From CAVRAZ01 sp963719135 (GTDB taxonomy: Bacteria; Pseudomonadota; Gammaproteobacteria; DSM-19610): a stretch of 64,000 nt of DNA. A program made the position numbers and the translations under genes. Below, in pieces: positions 1-8,375 of the stretch. Numbering within the stretch: position 1 is the stretch's first letter; each line of letters opens with the position of its first letter. The stretch covers positions 930,001-994,000 of the forward strand of contig CAVRAZ010000001.1 of the NCBI GenBank assembly GCA_963719135.1. The letters run 5' to 3'. The notes beneath the pieces are model-generated. The model made no database searches. It had not been told where the DNA came from and worked only from the letters and a program-made list of their open reading frames with translations.

Positions 1-534
1 CTGCGATACCCTGGCCTTGAGATCGTGCGCCTTCGCCATGGCGTCCGCAAGCTTGCCGGCCTGGAATTCCGATTGGACCTCGCGCCAGAGCATCGCGGCG
101 GAGTCGTTGATCTGCCGCACATCCTCCAGACCCTTGCGGTCGAGCCCGCCGGGGAGCTTGTGGGTGCGTGCAACCCGGTCCAGCTCGGTCTGGATCGCCG
201 TCAGGTTCTTCGGCACCACGACCGTCAGGGTATCCATCTCCGCTCGCAGCTCGGTGCGTCGCGCGGGGAGGGAATCGGCGATGGTTCGGACCTGATCCGG
301 TATCGACGCGAGACTCGTGGAGGCCGCCGCGTAATCCCCCGACTGAATCGCCTGATTCCCCACCTTCACTGCTTCTTCGATCGCAGTCACCTGATCGGGA
401 ACCACGGCTCGTGCTTCAGGGCCCAGGGTGGCCATGGCCTGCTGCGCGGCATCGAGCTGGTGTTCGGCGGTTCGTCGGGCGCTGGAACAGGTTGCCAGCA
501 GCAGGAGCAGGGGCACCGGAATGAAGCGGGACAT
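1..534 (-). CDS. Lipoprotein, helical, partial (C-terminus beyond window)
   Basis: Reading leftward from an ATG at 534, the frame stays open for 178 codons to the window edge, so the C-terminus is missing. The N-terminus MSRFIPVPLLLLLATCSSA is a lipoprotein signal with lipobox LATC; Cys16 would be lipidated. The rest is rich in Ala, Gln, Glu and Asp with heptad-like spacing, suggesting an elongated helical envelope protein. I do not recognise a catalytic motif or a named family. It is divergent from the small gene at 677 and is not clearly part of an operon. Confidence 0.7.
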   Translation of the reverse strand, partial: MSRFIPVPLLLLLATCSSARRTAEHQLDAAQQAMATLGPEARAVVPDQVTAIEEAVKVGNQAIQSGDYAAASTSLASIPDQVRTIADSLPARRTELRAEMDTLTVVVPKNLTAIQTELDRVARTHKLPGGLDRKGLEDVRQINDSAAMLWREVQSEFQAGKLADAMAKAHDLKARVSQ

Positions 535-666
535 GATGGCATCCTCCGAAAGAGGAGAAGACCGGAAGCATAACAGGGCATCGGCATGCGCCCACCTCTC
601 CCGCGCCGGGCGATGCTGTGCGGTCTCGCGGTAACGGGTCGTCTCCCCAAAGGACCCCGAGTGTCC

Positions 667-674
667 AGGAGGAA
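667..674 (+). promoter_or_regulatory. Strong ribosome binding site (AGGAGGAA)
   Basis: A near-perfect Shine-Dalgarno sequence lies 2 bases before the ATG at 677. It fixes the start of the short gene that follows. It is notable because many other genes in this window have no such site. Confidence 0.75.
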
Positions 675-676
675 TC

Positions 677-862
677 ATGGCGAACGGGATGCGATTCCAT
701 GATCTCGAGAATCGAGTGTTGGCCGCCGCGGGTCGGCGCGCCATTCGGAACGGGGTTCGCACGGTCAAGCGAGTCGGGCGGCGCGCCGCCCGGGCCGCCC
801 TGATCGCTGGTACCGTCGCCGCCGCGACCGTCGTGGTGCGCGAAGTGCGAAAACGGCTATGA
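677..862 (+). CDS. Small basic protein with one hydrophobic segment
   Basis: A 61-residue protein preceded by AGGAGGAA. Residues about 20-40 are rich in Arg and Ala (VKRVGRRAARAAL) and are followed by the short hydrophobic stretch IAGTVAAATVVV, then a basic end (REVRKRL). It could be a membrane-associated or nucleic-acid-associated small protein; no family is recognised. The gene at 885 encodes another small basic protein with an Ala/Gly-rich segment 22 bases downstream, so the two are probably cotranscribed. Coding status rests mainly on the ribosome binding site and this pairing. Confidence 0.55.
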   Translation: MANGMRFHDLENRVLAAAGRRAIRNGVRTVKRVGRRAARAALIAGTVAAATVVVREVRKRL

Positions 863-884
863 CCCAAAGGCAGGAGACCTCCCC

Positions 885-1142
885 ATGAAGAAGTCCAAGA
901 CTCGGGTGGCGGCGGCGAGGGCGGCGAAGAACCTGGCGGATTCCACCGATCGGTTCCTGATGCGGGCCGGTCAGTCGGCGGAGAAGCGCATGAAGGCCCG
1001 GAACCGCTCCCGGGTCAAGACGGTCGGCAAGGTCGCGTTGATGGTGGGCGCCGGCGCGGCAACCGCCTACGCCGGCCGAGCCCTGGCGGGGCGCCTCAAT
1101 GGCAAGAGCAAGGCGAAGAGCAGATCGAGCCGATCGAAATGA
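885..1142 (+). CDS. Small Lys/Arg-rich protein
   Basis: An 85-residue very basic protein starting MKKSKTRVAAARAAKN. It has a short hydrophobic or Gly/Ala stretch at about residues 50-65 (VALMVGAGAATAYAG) and a Lys/Ser/Arg tail (SKAKSRSSRSK). A GGAG lies about 10 bases before the ATG. The basic tail resembles histone-like or nucleoid-associated small proteins, but that is only a composition argument. It converges on the UPF0182 gene: its stop at 1140-1142 sits just before the stop (1144-1146) that gene would have without its frameshift. Confidence 0.55.
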   Translation: MKKSKTRVAAARAAKNLADSTDRFLMRAGQSAEKRMKARNRSRVKTVGKVALMVGAGAATAYAGRALAGRLNGKSKAKSRSSRSK

Positions 1143-3880
1143 GTTACTGGCGACCGCCGGCCCCCAGGCGGGTGAGCACCTCGCCGAGCCGGCGGATTTC
1201 CTCGCCATAGCGGGCCCAGTCCCCCGCCCGCTGAGCCGCCACCGCATTCTGATAATGCTGCTGCGCTTCCACGATCAATGACCGATCCGGGGCCGCGGGC
1301 GTCGCAGGCCCCCGCGGCCGTCGGCGGTCGCTGGACTCCGCTGGTGCCTCCGAACAGGGTCGCCAGCGCCTGCTCCAGGGTGTCCTCCATGACGACCTGA
1401 TTCTGATACGCGACGATCACCCGCTTGAGCTCGGGGATCCGGCCTCCTTCCGCCCGGAGGTAGAGCGGCTGCACGTAGAGCATCGACTGCTCGATCGGAA
1501 TCACCAGCAGGTCACCGCGGACGACCTGGGAACCCCGCTGGTCCCACAGAGAGATCTGCTGGGAGACTTCGGTGTCCTGATTGATCCGATTGGTGATCTG
1601 CTGGGGACCGAAGACCAGGCTTTGCCGGGAAAACCGGTACACCAGAAGCCTTCCATATTCCGGACCGTCGTTCCGAGCCACCATCCAGGCGGCGAGATTG
1701 TCCTTGCCGCGGGGCGTGAAGGGGACCATGTAGATGTACTCGGCCTGCTTCTCCTCCGGCAGCCGCATGATGATGTGCCGCATGAACGGCACCGCGGCAT
1801 CCGGGGTGCTCACCGTGGGGATCTGCCACTGATCCTCACGATGATAGAAATCCTCCGGCGCCTCCATGTGGTACACCGTATACAGTCGGGTCTGCATCCG
1901 GTACAGATCGTCCGGGTAGCGGAGGTGGGCGCGGAGGTCGGCCGGCATCTCGCTCAGCGGATGGAACAGTCCCGGGAAGATCGCGATCCAGGTCTTGAGC
2001 AGCGGATCCGAAGCGTCCGCGATGTACGGGGTCACCGTGCCGTTATAGGCGTCGATGACCACCTTCACACTGTTCCGCATGTAGCTGGTCCCATCGTCCA
2101 CCTGCGCGGAGTAGGGATAGCGATCAGTCGTGGTATAGCCGTCGAGAAGCCAGGACAGGGTGCCATCCTCGCGCAGGATCATGTAGGGATCCCGATCGAA
2201 CCGGACGAAGGGAAGCGCCTTGCTGGCTCGCTCCTTGATGTCGCGATAGTAGAGGATCCGGCTCTGGCCGGTAATGTCCTGAGAGAGCAGGATCTTGGAA
2301 GACCCGAACCGGGTGGCGAACACCAGGCGGCGAAAGCCGCTGCCGACCGGGATGCCGCCGCGGCCCTGGTAGGGCGCGTACACGTTGATCTCGCCGGCGG
2401 GGTGATCGAATTCCCGCTGCCGGGTTCCGGTGACGACGAAGTCGTTAACCCGCTCTCCGTAGTAGATCTGGGGCCGGGTGACCTTGAGGGAAACCGAGGA
2501 GACCGGCGGCAGATCCTTGACAATGAGCAGCGGCAGGCCTTCGGGAGTCACCTGGTTCACCGTGCTGATGGTGAGCCCCATCCCGTGGGTGAACGTCAGA
2601 TGCTCGTTGATGAAGCTCCGGACCGGCAGGGAGGCGGCGTTGAGCTCGCGGGGGGACAGGAGCACCTGACGATACCGGCCGTCGATCCAGTACCGGTCAT
2701 CATCCACGTTGATGAAGTCGTAGTAGGTGCGAATCTCCTGGATCTGCTGGAACGTCTGCAGCAGCGGATCGCGGTCCCAGAGGCGCACGTTCTCGATGGT
2801 GGGCGAATTGGCCCGGATGTCCGCCAGCGACAGCTGCGCTTCGCCCTGAAGCTCCCGCACCTCCACGCTGTCCAGATTCCACGCCCGTCGGGTCGCTTCG
2901 ATGTGGTAGCGGAGATAGGGTGTTTCCCGGGTCAGCTCGGTGGGCGCCACGATCAGCTTCTGCATGATGAACGGATAGAGTCCCCGCCCCAGCAGCGCGA
3001 CCGCCACATACCCCAGCACCGACCAGAGCGCGTAGCGTCCCAGGTCCCTCCGGATTCCGCCCACCAGCACCACCACCGCGGCGATGACCGCGAGTATCGC
3101 ACTGACACGGTACGCGGGGAGCCGGGCGTGCAGGTCGGTGTAGCTCGCGCCCAGGAGCGGCCCCGTGGTGGAATAGAGCAGATTGGGCGAATCGACCAGC
3201 CAGAGCCGCACCGCCGCGACGAGGAAGAGCGCCGCGAGCAGGATGGCCAGGTGCAATCCCGCCGAGGGCTCCGCCCGGAGGCGGCGTTGCCGCAGGATCA
3301 GATCGCCGCGGAGCCAGTAGACCGGGAGGACCAGAAAAAATCCGAACGCAATCAGGCCACCCAGCGCGCCAAGCATGGTCTCCAGCGCGGGAAGCGTAAA
3401 GACGTAGAAACCGAGGTCGCGGGAGAAAATCGGATCGGTCACCCCGAATGGCGTCCGGTTGAGCGCGCGGAGCACCACGTCCCAGCTCCCCGATAACGCC
3501 ACTCCGGTCAGGAACGCCAGCACCAGCGACGCCGGCAGGGTGAGCCGACGGAGCATGGTGTTGACGTTGAAGGACGGCAACCCCTGGCCGAGCGTGAGCA
3601 CGATCGGATTGGGCACCAGCCCGCGCTGTGCGGCGCGCAAGTTCCCGTAGAGCACCCCGAACGCGACCCCGCCTCCCACGAGGAACAACATGGCCTGGTA
3701 CAGAATCGGCCGGAGAAACACCGCCTGGAACCCCGACGACCGGTACCACCACCAGTCGGTGATCAGCCGGCTGATGGCCGGGAAGAAGAAGAACAGCAGC
3801 GCCAGCACGGCGAGCACGACGAGAAGGGCACGCGAACGCCGTCGGGGTCGGCCGGGACGCAATGGTCGGGGTGGCGTCAT
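1067..3880 (-). CDS. UPF0182 family large membrane protein, C-terminus frameshifted
   Basis: A 937-residue reading frame. The N-terminal third carries about seven hydrophobic segments, starting ALLVVLAVLALLFFFFP, then a large extracytoplasmic domain typical of UPF0182 (COG1615), whose function is unknown. From about 1345-1351 the frame leaves the family pattern. In the neighbouring frame the sequence continues APAESS... and ends with HYQNAVAAQRAGDWARYGEE... and a TAA at 1144-1146, the usual UPF0182 ending. One missing base in the GGAGG stretch explains this. Corrected, the gene spans 1144-3880 and no longer overlaps the gene at 885-1142. The shift may be a sequencing error. The Yip1 gene lies 81 bases upstream on the same strand, but a terminator separates them. 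Confidence 0.9.
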   Translation of the reverse strand: MTPPRPLRPGRPRRRSRALLVVLAVLALLFFFFPAISRLITDWWWYRSSGFQAVFLRPILYQAMLFLVGGGVAFGVLYGNLRAAQRGLVPNPIVLTLGQGLPSFNVNTMLRRLTLPASLVLAFLTGVALSGSWDVVLRALNRTPFGVTDPIFSRDLGFYVFTLPALETMLGALGGLIAFGFFLVLPVYWLRGDLILRQRRLRAEPSAGLHLAILLAALFLVAAVRLWLVDSPNLLYSTTGPLLGASYTDLHARLPAYRVSAILAVIAAVVVLVGGIRRDLGRYALWSVLGYVAVALLGRGLYPFIMQKLIVAPTELTRETPYLRYHIEATRRAWNLDSVEVRELQGEAQLSLADIRANSPTIENVRLWDRDPLLQTFQQIQEIRTYYDFINVDDDRYWIDGRYRQVLLSPRELNAASLPVRSFINEHLTFTHGMGLTISTVNQVTPEGLPLLIVKDLPPVSSVSLKVTRPQIYYGERVNDFVVTGTRQREFDHPAGEINVYAPYQGRGGIPVGSGFRRLVFATRFGSSKILLSQDITGQSRILYYRDIKERASKALPFVRFDRDPYMILREDGTLSWLLDGYTTTDRYPYSAQVDDGTSYMRNSVKVVIDAYNGTVTPYIADASDPLLKTWIAIFPGLFHPLSEMPADLRAHLRYPDDLYRMQTRLYTVYHMEAPEDFYHREDQWQIPTVSTPDAAVPFMRHIIMRLPEEKQAEYIYMVPFTPRGKDNLAAWMVARNDGPEYGRLLVYRFSRQSLVFGPQQITNRINQDTEVSQQISLWDQRGSQVVRGDLLVIPIEQSMLYVQPLYLRAEGGRIPELKRVIVAYQNQVVMEDTLEQALATLFGGTSGVQRPPTAAGACDARGPGSVIDRGSAAALSECGGGSAGGGLGPLWRGNPPARRGAHPPGGRRSPVTHFDRLDLLFALLLPLRRPARARPA

Positions 3881-3904
3881 GGTGAGAAGTTCGAGCCTTG
3901 ATGG

Positions 3905-3940
3905 CGAAAAAGCGAGGGGCCGGCAGAATGCCCGGCCCCC
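3905..3940 (-). terminator. Intrinsic terminator after the Yip1 gene
   Basis: GGGGCCGG (3916-3923) pairs with CCGGCCCC (3932-3939) around an 8-base loop. On the minus strand the hairpin is followed by a T-rich run (CTTTTTC). It would end transcription of the gene at 3962-4549 just before the UPF0182 gene. Confidence 0.75.
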
Positions 3941-3961
3941 GCAGAACCGCTCGCCCGAAGC

Positions 3962-4549
3962 CTAGACGGAACCGGGCATCGGGTAGGGAACCAGACTGCG
4001 CACGACGATCCCGATCACCACGTAGAGCACGATGGCCGCGATGACCACCACGGCGGTGTAGCCGAGCGCCTTCTCGCTGGGAGCCTTCATGACGATCGGC
4101 AGCCCGAGATAGAGGAGGTACAGCGAGTAGAGACCCCCGAGGGCCGCCAGGATGCCGAGACTCGGGATGAGCAGGAAAATGCCGGCGACCCAGGCGGCCG
4201 TACTGGAGTACGCCGCAACCTTGAGCGCCTGCACCTGGCTCTTCTGGCCCCCGAAGTTCGGCGCCAGCCCGTCGATGATGAGGGCCAGCACGAAGGTGCC
4301 GACCAGGCTCAACGCGTACTGCACGGCCGCCCCGGTGAGCGCCGTGCCGGTTTCGATACGGTACCGGAAACCCAGCACGCTCACTCCGAGCAATGACCAC
4401 CCGATGAAGCTCGCGACCGGCGGGATCGCGGCGAGGAGAACGATGTATCCGGAATACAGTGAACCCGTGGTGGCGGGCTCGGTATCGATGACCGCCCATT
4501 CGTTCTTCGGGTTGATCAGGATGCCTTTCGCGCGGTCAACCAGGCTCAT
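3962..4549 (-). CDS. Yip1-domain integral membrane protein
   Basis: A 195-residue protein with five or so hydrophobic segments. The N-terminal pattern (LVDRAKGILINPKNEWAVI) is characteristic of bacterial Yip1-domain proteins: a short amphipathic W-containing segment before the first membrane span. No enzymatic residues are seen. The start is supported by AAGGAGGAG just before the ATG. Bacterial members have no firmly established role; eukaryotic Yip1 proteins act in membrane traffic. A clear terminator follows. Confidence 0.8.
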   Translation of the reverse strand: MSLVDRAKGILINPKNEWAVIDTEPATTGSLYSGYIVLLAAIPPVASFIGWSLLGVSVLGFRYRIETGTALTGAAVQYALSLVGTFVLALIIDGLAPNFGGQKSQVQALKVAAYSSTAAWVAGIFLLIPSLGILAALGGLYSLYLLYLGLPIVMKAPSEKALGYTAVVVIAAIVLYVVIGIVVRSLVPYPMPGSV

Positions 4550-4614
4550 CGCTCCTCCTTGAGGGGGTGGGCACTCCGCGGGCCGGGAGAAGCTAGCCCC
4601 CGGGACGGAAAACG

Positions 4615-5286
4615 CTACCCCGCCTTGGCCAGAACCTCGTTCATGACGGCCCGGGTGAGCTCGAGTTCTTCCGCGTTCACCACGTGCCCCATGCCGGGAT
4701 ACAGCCGAAACGTCACCCTCGCGCCCCAGGTCTCGAAGGCTCGGGCGGTCTCCTCGACTCGATCCCGGGGAATGTGGGCGTCCACATCGCTGCAGCCGAG
4801 CAGCACCGGCATCCCTTCGAATGCCACCCCACCCTCCCAGACGGTTCCGGGAGCGCCGATCAACCCTCCCGATAACCCGATCACGCCGCCGAGCTGGTCC
4901 GGGTCGCGGCGCCGGTACGAAGTCTCCAGGGCCAGGCAGGCCCCCTGCGAAAAACCCAGCAACAGAATCCGGGAAGCCGGCACCCCGTGCGACTGGATCG
5001 TCCGGACCAGGTCGAGGACGACGCCGAGCGCCGAGGAGAGGAACGGCTCGTTCTGTTCCCGGGGAGCGAGGAAGCTCTGGGGATACCAGGCCCCCGTCGC
5101 CGCGCTCGGCGCGAGGAAGCAGAAGCCGGGATGAGCCAGCGGACCCGCCAGCTCGAGAATGTTCTCGGGACCGGCGTTCCGGCCGTGCAGCATGACCATC
5201 GCCGCCGGGGCGGACGGGAGCGGAGCGCCCCGGGTTAGGACCGGCTGCCCGGCATGCGGTCCGCTTCCCCCGGTCCGTTCGATCAC
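4615..5286 (-). CDS. Alpha/beta hydrolase, phospholipase/carboxylesterase family (MhqD-like)
   Basis: A 223-residue alpha/beta hydrolase. The oxyanion region is MLHGRNAGPE, the nucleophile elbow is GFSQG, the acid is in CSDVDAHIP and the catalytic His is in GMGHVV, giving a complete Ser-Asp-His triad. It overlaps the upstream dioxygenase gene by 4 bases (ATGA), so the two are translationally coupled. In Bacillus subtilis mhqO and mhqD pair a ring-cleaving dioxygenase with this hydrolase family in resistance to quinones and hydroquinones. The same order here suggests hydrolysis of a ring-cleavage product or conjugate. The exact substrate is not deducible. Confidence 0.88.
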   Translation of the reverse strand: MIERTGGSGPHAGQPVLTRGAPLPSAPAAMVMLHGRNAGPENILELAGPLAHPGFCFLAPSAATGAWYPQSFLAPREQNEPFLSSALGVVLDLVRTIQSHGVPASRILLLGFSQGACLALETSYRRRDPDQLGGVIGLSGGLIGAPGTVWEGGVAFEGMPVLLGCSDVDAHIPRDRVEETARAFETWGARVTFRLYPGMGHVVNAEELELTRAVMNEVLAKAG

Positions 5287-6266
5287 CCGGCTCCTCGACG
5301 CACCGTCGGCCGCCCGGTCCCGGCCCGAAGGACCGGAAGCCCTTCCTCGATCGCGGTCCGGTTCGGCTCTTCCCAGCTTGGCAGGCGGAGCGAGGTGCCC
5401 AGGTCCTGCTCCGGCTCGTCCACCAGGAATCCGGGGCCCACGGTGGCGATCTCGTAGAGCACCCCGCCGGGTTCCCGGAAATAGATGGACTGGAAATACT
5501 GTCGGTCCAGCACCTCCGTCACCGGTACGCCGAGCTCATGAAGCCGGGCGCGATAGGCCAGCTGCTCCAGGGGAGTCTCCACCGCCATGGCGACGTGGTG
5601 GACCGTGCCCAGCCCATTCGCGGCCCGAGGCGCCTCAGGATCGTCGAGCAGATCCAGGACCCGGCCCGCTCCACCGCTCCCCGCCGCCAGCCGGGTGCGA
5701 CGGCCCTCCTGCGAAAGGACGGTGTACCCCAGCACCTCGGTGAGAAATGCCGCGGACCTGGCGGCTTGGGTCACTGTCAGCGTGACACTGTGTAACCCGC
5801 GGATGGCGAGGGCCGGATCGAGATCGAAAGCGACCCAGGGTTGCCGGCTGTCATCCCCGGTCGCCACCAGCTCGATCGCAAGCCCGGAAGGGTCCTCGAA
5901 CCCGAGGACCTCGTCACCGAATCGGGTTTCACCGGTTGAGCCGGCGAGAGGAACCTTCCCGAGCGCGAGGCGGTCCCGCCACTGCTCCAGGGCCGCGGGA
6001 GGAACCGCGAAGGCCGTCGCCGTGATCTGGCCGGCGCCCTTCCGGCCGATCGGCACCCCTTTGTCCTTGTACGGGAAGGTGGTAAACAGGGTGCCCGGCT
6101 CACCCCTCTGGTTGCCATAGTAGAAGTGGTAGACGTGATGGTTGTCGAAATTGACGGTCTTCTTTACCAGGCGGAGACCCAGCATACTGGTGTAGAAGTC
6201 CACGTCCGCCTGGGCGTCATTCACGGTGGCGGTGACGTGATGGAGTCCCTGTATGGTCGATCCCAT
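5283..6266 (-). CDS. Ring-cleaving dioxygenase, VOC/glyoxalase fold (MhqO-like)
   Basis: A 327-residue protein with two vicinal-oxygen-chelate modules. Module one begins GLHHVTATVNDAQADVDFY and has the typical LGLRLVKKTVNFD continuation. Module two begins GLHSVTLTV, with GTVHHVAMAV and a late FREPGGVLYEIAT containing the Glu metal ligand. The His ligands near residues 8-9 and in VHHVA plus this Glu fit Fe(II) extradiol-type enzymes of the MhqO/PcpA group, which open hydroquinone or catechol rings. GGGGAAGGA precedes the ATG. It is the first gene of a two-gene operon with the hydrolase and is probably a quinone stress response unit. No regulator gene is adjacent. Confidence 0.88.
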   Translation of the reverse strand: MGSTIQGLHHVTATVNDAQADVDFYTSMLGLRLVKKTVNFDNHHVYHFYYGNQRGEPGTLFTTFPYKDKGVPIGRKGAGQITATAFAVPPAALEQWRDRLALGKVPLAGSTGETRFGDEVLGFEDPSGLAIELVATGDDSRQPWVAFDLDPALAIRGLHSVTLTVTQAARSAAFLTEVLGYTVLSQEGRRTRLAAGSGGAGRVLDLLDDPEAPRAANGLGTVHHVAMAVETPLEQLAYRARLHELGVPVTEVLDRQYFQSIYFREPGGVLYEIATVGPGFLVDEPEQDLGTSLRLPSWEEPNRTAIEEGLPVLRAGTGRPTVRRGAG

Positions 6267-6332
6267 GGTGTCCTTCCCCGGAGCGCCATGGGCAACTTAG
6301 CGTGGAGCGCGCCGAACAGGCGAGGTGGCTGA

Positions 6333-7079
6333 ATGGTGCCGGTCGCGATGGCATTCCATGCCGGATATCAGCAGGTCCTCCGCTTCCTGCGGGCCCGCTT
6401 CCAGCGCGGAGAGTACCTCGGCCTCCACCTCACCATCGGCTTTCTGGTCAGTATGGCCGGCCTCTTCCTCTTTGTCCTGATCGCCCGACAGGTCGTGGGA
6501 GAGCGCTCTCTCACCCAGGTGGACCTCTCGGTATATCAATGGCTTCACCGCCATGCCACCCTCGTGGGTTACGGCACCTGGAGCGTGATCAGCTCGCTGG
6601 GCAGTGGCAGCGCCTTCCTCTGGATCGGGATCGGGATGGCGCTCATCCTTGCCATGCGAAGACACTTCCTCCAGCTCGCCGGCTGGGCCACTGCCCTCCT
6701 GGGGGGCGGCGCCCTCGACTACCTCCTGAAACAGGTCTTCCAGCGTCCCCGGCCAGCCTCGGCCATGGATTTTCTCACCAGCGTGAGCTGGAGCTTCCCC
6801 AGCGGCCATTCCATGGGGTCGCTGATCGGGTATGGCATGCTGGCGTATTTGATCTCGGTCGAGTTCACCACCAGCAAGGAAGCCCGGCGCTGGACCATTA
6901 CGCTCTGCGCGCTGCTGGTCCTCGCCATCGGCCTGAGCCGTCTCTACCTCGGTGTGCACTACGTGAGTGATGTGCTCGCCGGGTTCTGCGCCGGCGGGCT
7001 CTGGCTGACCGCTTGTATCACAGGACTCGAGGTCGCGAGACGGCTCCGGAAAAGGAAGGCTCAAGCGACAGCGGAGTGA
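6333..7079 (+). CDS. PAP2-family membrane phosphatase
   Basis: A 248-residue protein with six predicted membrane spans. The three acid-phosphatase signature motifs are present in order: K-x6-RP in LKQVFQRPRP, PSGHS in SFPSGHSMGS and SR-x5-H-x3-D in SRLYLGVHYVSD. Members dephosphorylate phosphatidic acid, phosphatidylglycerophosphate or undecaprenyl pyrophosphate. Which substrate applies here cannot be told from sequence alone. A GAGGTGG lies before the ATG; a second in-frame ATG at 6348 is an alternative start. It stands alone between divergent and same-strand genes. Confidence 0.9.
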   Translation: MVPVAMAFHAGYQQVLRFLRARFQRGEYLGLHLTIGFLVSMAGLFLFVLIARQVVGERSLTQVDLSVYQWLHRHATLVGYGTWSVISSLGSGSAFLWIGIGMALILAMRRHFLQLAGWATALLGGGALDYLLKQVFQRPRPASAMDFLTSVSWSFPSGHSMGSLIGYGMLAYLISVEFTTSKEARRWTITLCALLVLAIGLSRLYLGVHYVSDVLAGFCAGGLWLTACITGLEVARRLRKRKAQATAE

Positions 7080-7174
7080 GGCCAGGTCTCTTCCGGGCGT
7101 CTCCTTGCAGGAGACCGAATTATGTACCTTGTCCCGCTGGGTGCTTCTCTTGGACTCCTGAAACGGGGGACACC

Positions 7175-7501
7175 ATGAAGCTTGCCATGGCAACCGGGCT
7201 GGCGATGTTCCTGAGCTGTCAGGGCGCCACGCCGATTCGAAAGCTCCTCGATGACCCGGGACGCTACGACGGCAAGACGGTATCGATCGCCGGCGAAGTG
7301 AAGTCCTCGATCGGGGTGCTCGGCTACGGTGCCTATGAGGTGGACGACGGCACCGGGCGCATCCCCGTGGTGGTGCAGTCCGGCGAGGCCACGCCGAGAG
7401 TGGGGGTTCAGGTGGGCGTGGAGGGAGAGTTCCGAACCGCCTTCACCCTGGGTACCCGCACCGTCGCGGTGCTCATGGAGAAACGCCACAAGACGCGCTG
7501 A
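7175..7501 (+). CDS. Small OB-fold lipoprotein
   Basis: A 108-residue protein. The N-terminus MKLAMATGLAMFLSCQG is a lipoprotein signal with lipobox LSC. The remainder (RKLLDDPGRYDGKTVSIAGEV, then DDGTGRIPVVV) has the strand pattern and GKxVxIxGxV motif of small bacterial OB-fold domains. The start at 7175 is chosen because it gives the signal peptide and has a GGGGA just upstream; the open frame extends further 5' without coding character. Function is unknown; ligand or nucleic-acid binding is the usual guess for the fold. Confidence 0.75.
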   Translation: MKLAMATGLAMFLSCQGATPIRKLLDDPGRYDGKTVSIAGEVKSSIGVLGYGAYEVDDGTGRIPVVVQSGEATPRVGVQVGVEGEFRTAFTLGTRTVAVLMEKRHKTR

Positions 7502-7529
7502 CCGTCTGGCGACCCGCAGGGCAAGACCG

Positions 7530-7535
7530 TAAGAT
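7530..7535 (+). promoter_or_regulatory. -10 like hexamer TAAGAT, 5 bases before the start codon
   Basis: TAAGAT matches TATAAT at 4 of 6 positions and sits 5 bases before the ATG at 7541. No Shine-Dalgarno sequence fits between them. This fits a leaderless transcript and repeats a pattern seen at several other genes in this window. Confidence 0.45.
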
Positions 7536-7540
7536 CCGGC

Positions 7541-8371
7541 ATGCCAACGCGCCGAAAAAACCGCCGTTCACATGCTGCCCGCACCTTTCTGAGCGCCGTG
7601 CTCCTGGTGGTCGCTCCGGTCTCGTTTGCTTCGCGCCTGGGGGCTCAGCGTGCCAGCATCCAACCCCGGGAATCGGTCGATTCCCTGGGGCACATCACCC
7701 TGTCGGTACCCCGCTGGTCTTTCTGGCTCCAGAACTCCTGGGCCGCCGCCGAGCTCCTGGCGCTGCTGTTCGCGGGTTATCAGCTCTGGGCCCGTCGGGG
7801 CGAGCGGCGTCGAGCCGATGCGGACGCGGCGGTGGTGGCGAAGAAGGCCGCCAACTTCCAGGCGTGGACGGTGGTGAACAGCGCCCAGGGGAAAGGTGGG
7901 AGCGGGGGAAGGATCGATGCGCTCCAGGACCTCAGCCGGAACGGGATCTCCCTGGCGGGTGTCCGGCTCGACGGCGCATGGCTGGTGGGGATTGACCTGG
8001 GGGGTGCCTTGCTCAGCTCCGCGAGTTTCCGGGACACCAATCTGCGAGGGGCCAATCTCGAGAATGCGACCCTGGAAGCGGTCGATTTCGGTAGCGCCGA
8101 TCTCACCGGCGCCAACCTCAAGGGGGCGGTGCTCAAGCGAGCGAATCTGGCCGGGGCCAGGCTTGGACTGGCCGACCTTCGGGGCGCGAACCTCGCCGAA
8201 ATGACCGGCTGGCAGGAGATCGAGACCGTGAGTTACCTGCAATGCGCCGGCGTGCGACAGGCGCCTTCCGGATTCCTGGCTTGGGCCCTGGCCCATGGGG
8301 CGGTCGAGCAGGAGACCGATTCGATGCGCACCGCGGAGCAGAGTTACTCGCATCATTTCCGCACCACATGA
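7541..8371 (+). CDS. Membrane-anchored pentapeptide-repeat protein
   Basis: A 276-residue protein. It starts with a basic stretch and a hydrophobic segment (TFLSAVLLVVAPVSF), and a second hydrophobic segment follows near residues 60-80 (WAAAELLALLFAGYQLW). From about residue 135 to 215 there are consecutive A(D/N)LxG pentapeptides such as TNLRGANLENATL and ADLTGANLKGAVL, predicting a right-handed quadrilateral beta helix. The tail is not repetitive. Pentapeptide proteins act as scaffolds or DNA mimics in some cases, but the membrane anchor makes an envelope role more likely. No operon partners. Confidence 0.85.
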   Translation: MPTRRKNRRSHAARTFLSAVLLVVAPVSFASRLGAQRASIQPRESVDSLGHITLSVPRWSFWLQNSWAAAELLALLFAGYQLWARRGERRRADADAAVVAKKAANFQAWTVVNSAQGKGGSGGRIDALQDLSRNGISLAGVRLDGAWLVGIDLGGALLSSASFRDTNLRGANLENATLEAVDFGSADLTGANLKGAVLKRANLAGARLGLADLRGANLAEMTGWQEIETVSYLQCAGVRQAPSGFLAWALAHGAVEQETDSMRTAEQSYSHHFRTT

Positions 8372-8375
8372 GATC

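Noticed and set aside
1622..3496. Long plus-strand open frame of 624 codons
   Set aside because: It is antisense to the UPF0182 gene, His/Arg/Gly/Asp-rich and without family features, the usual shadow in GC-rich DNA.
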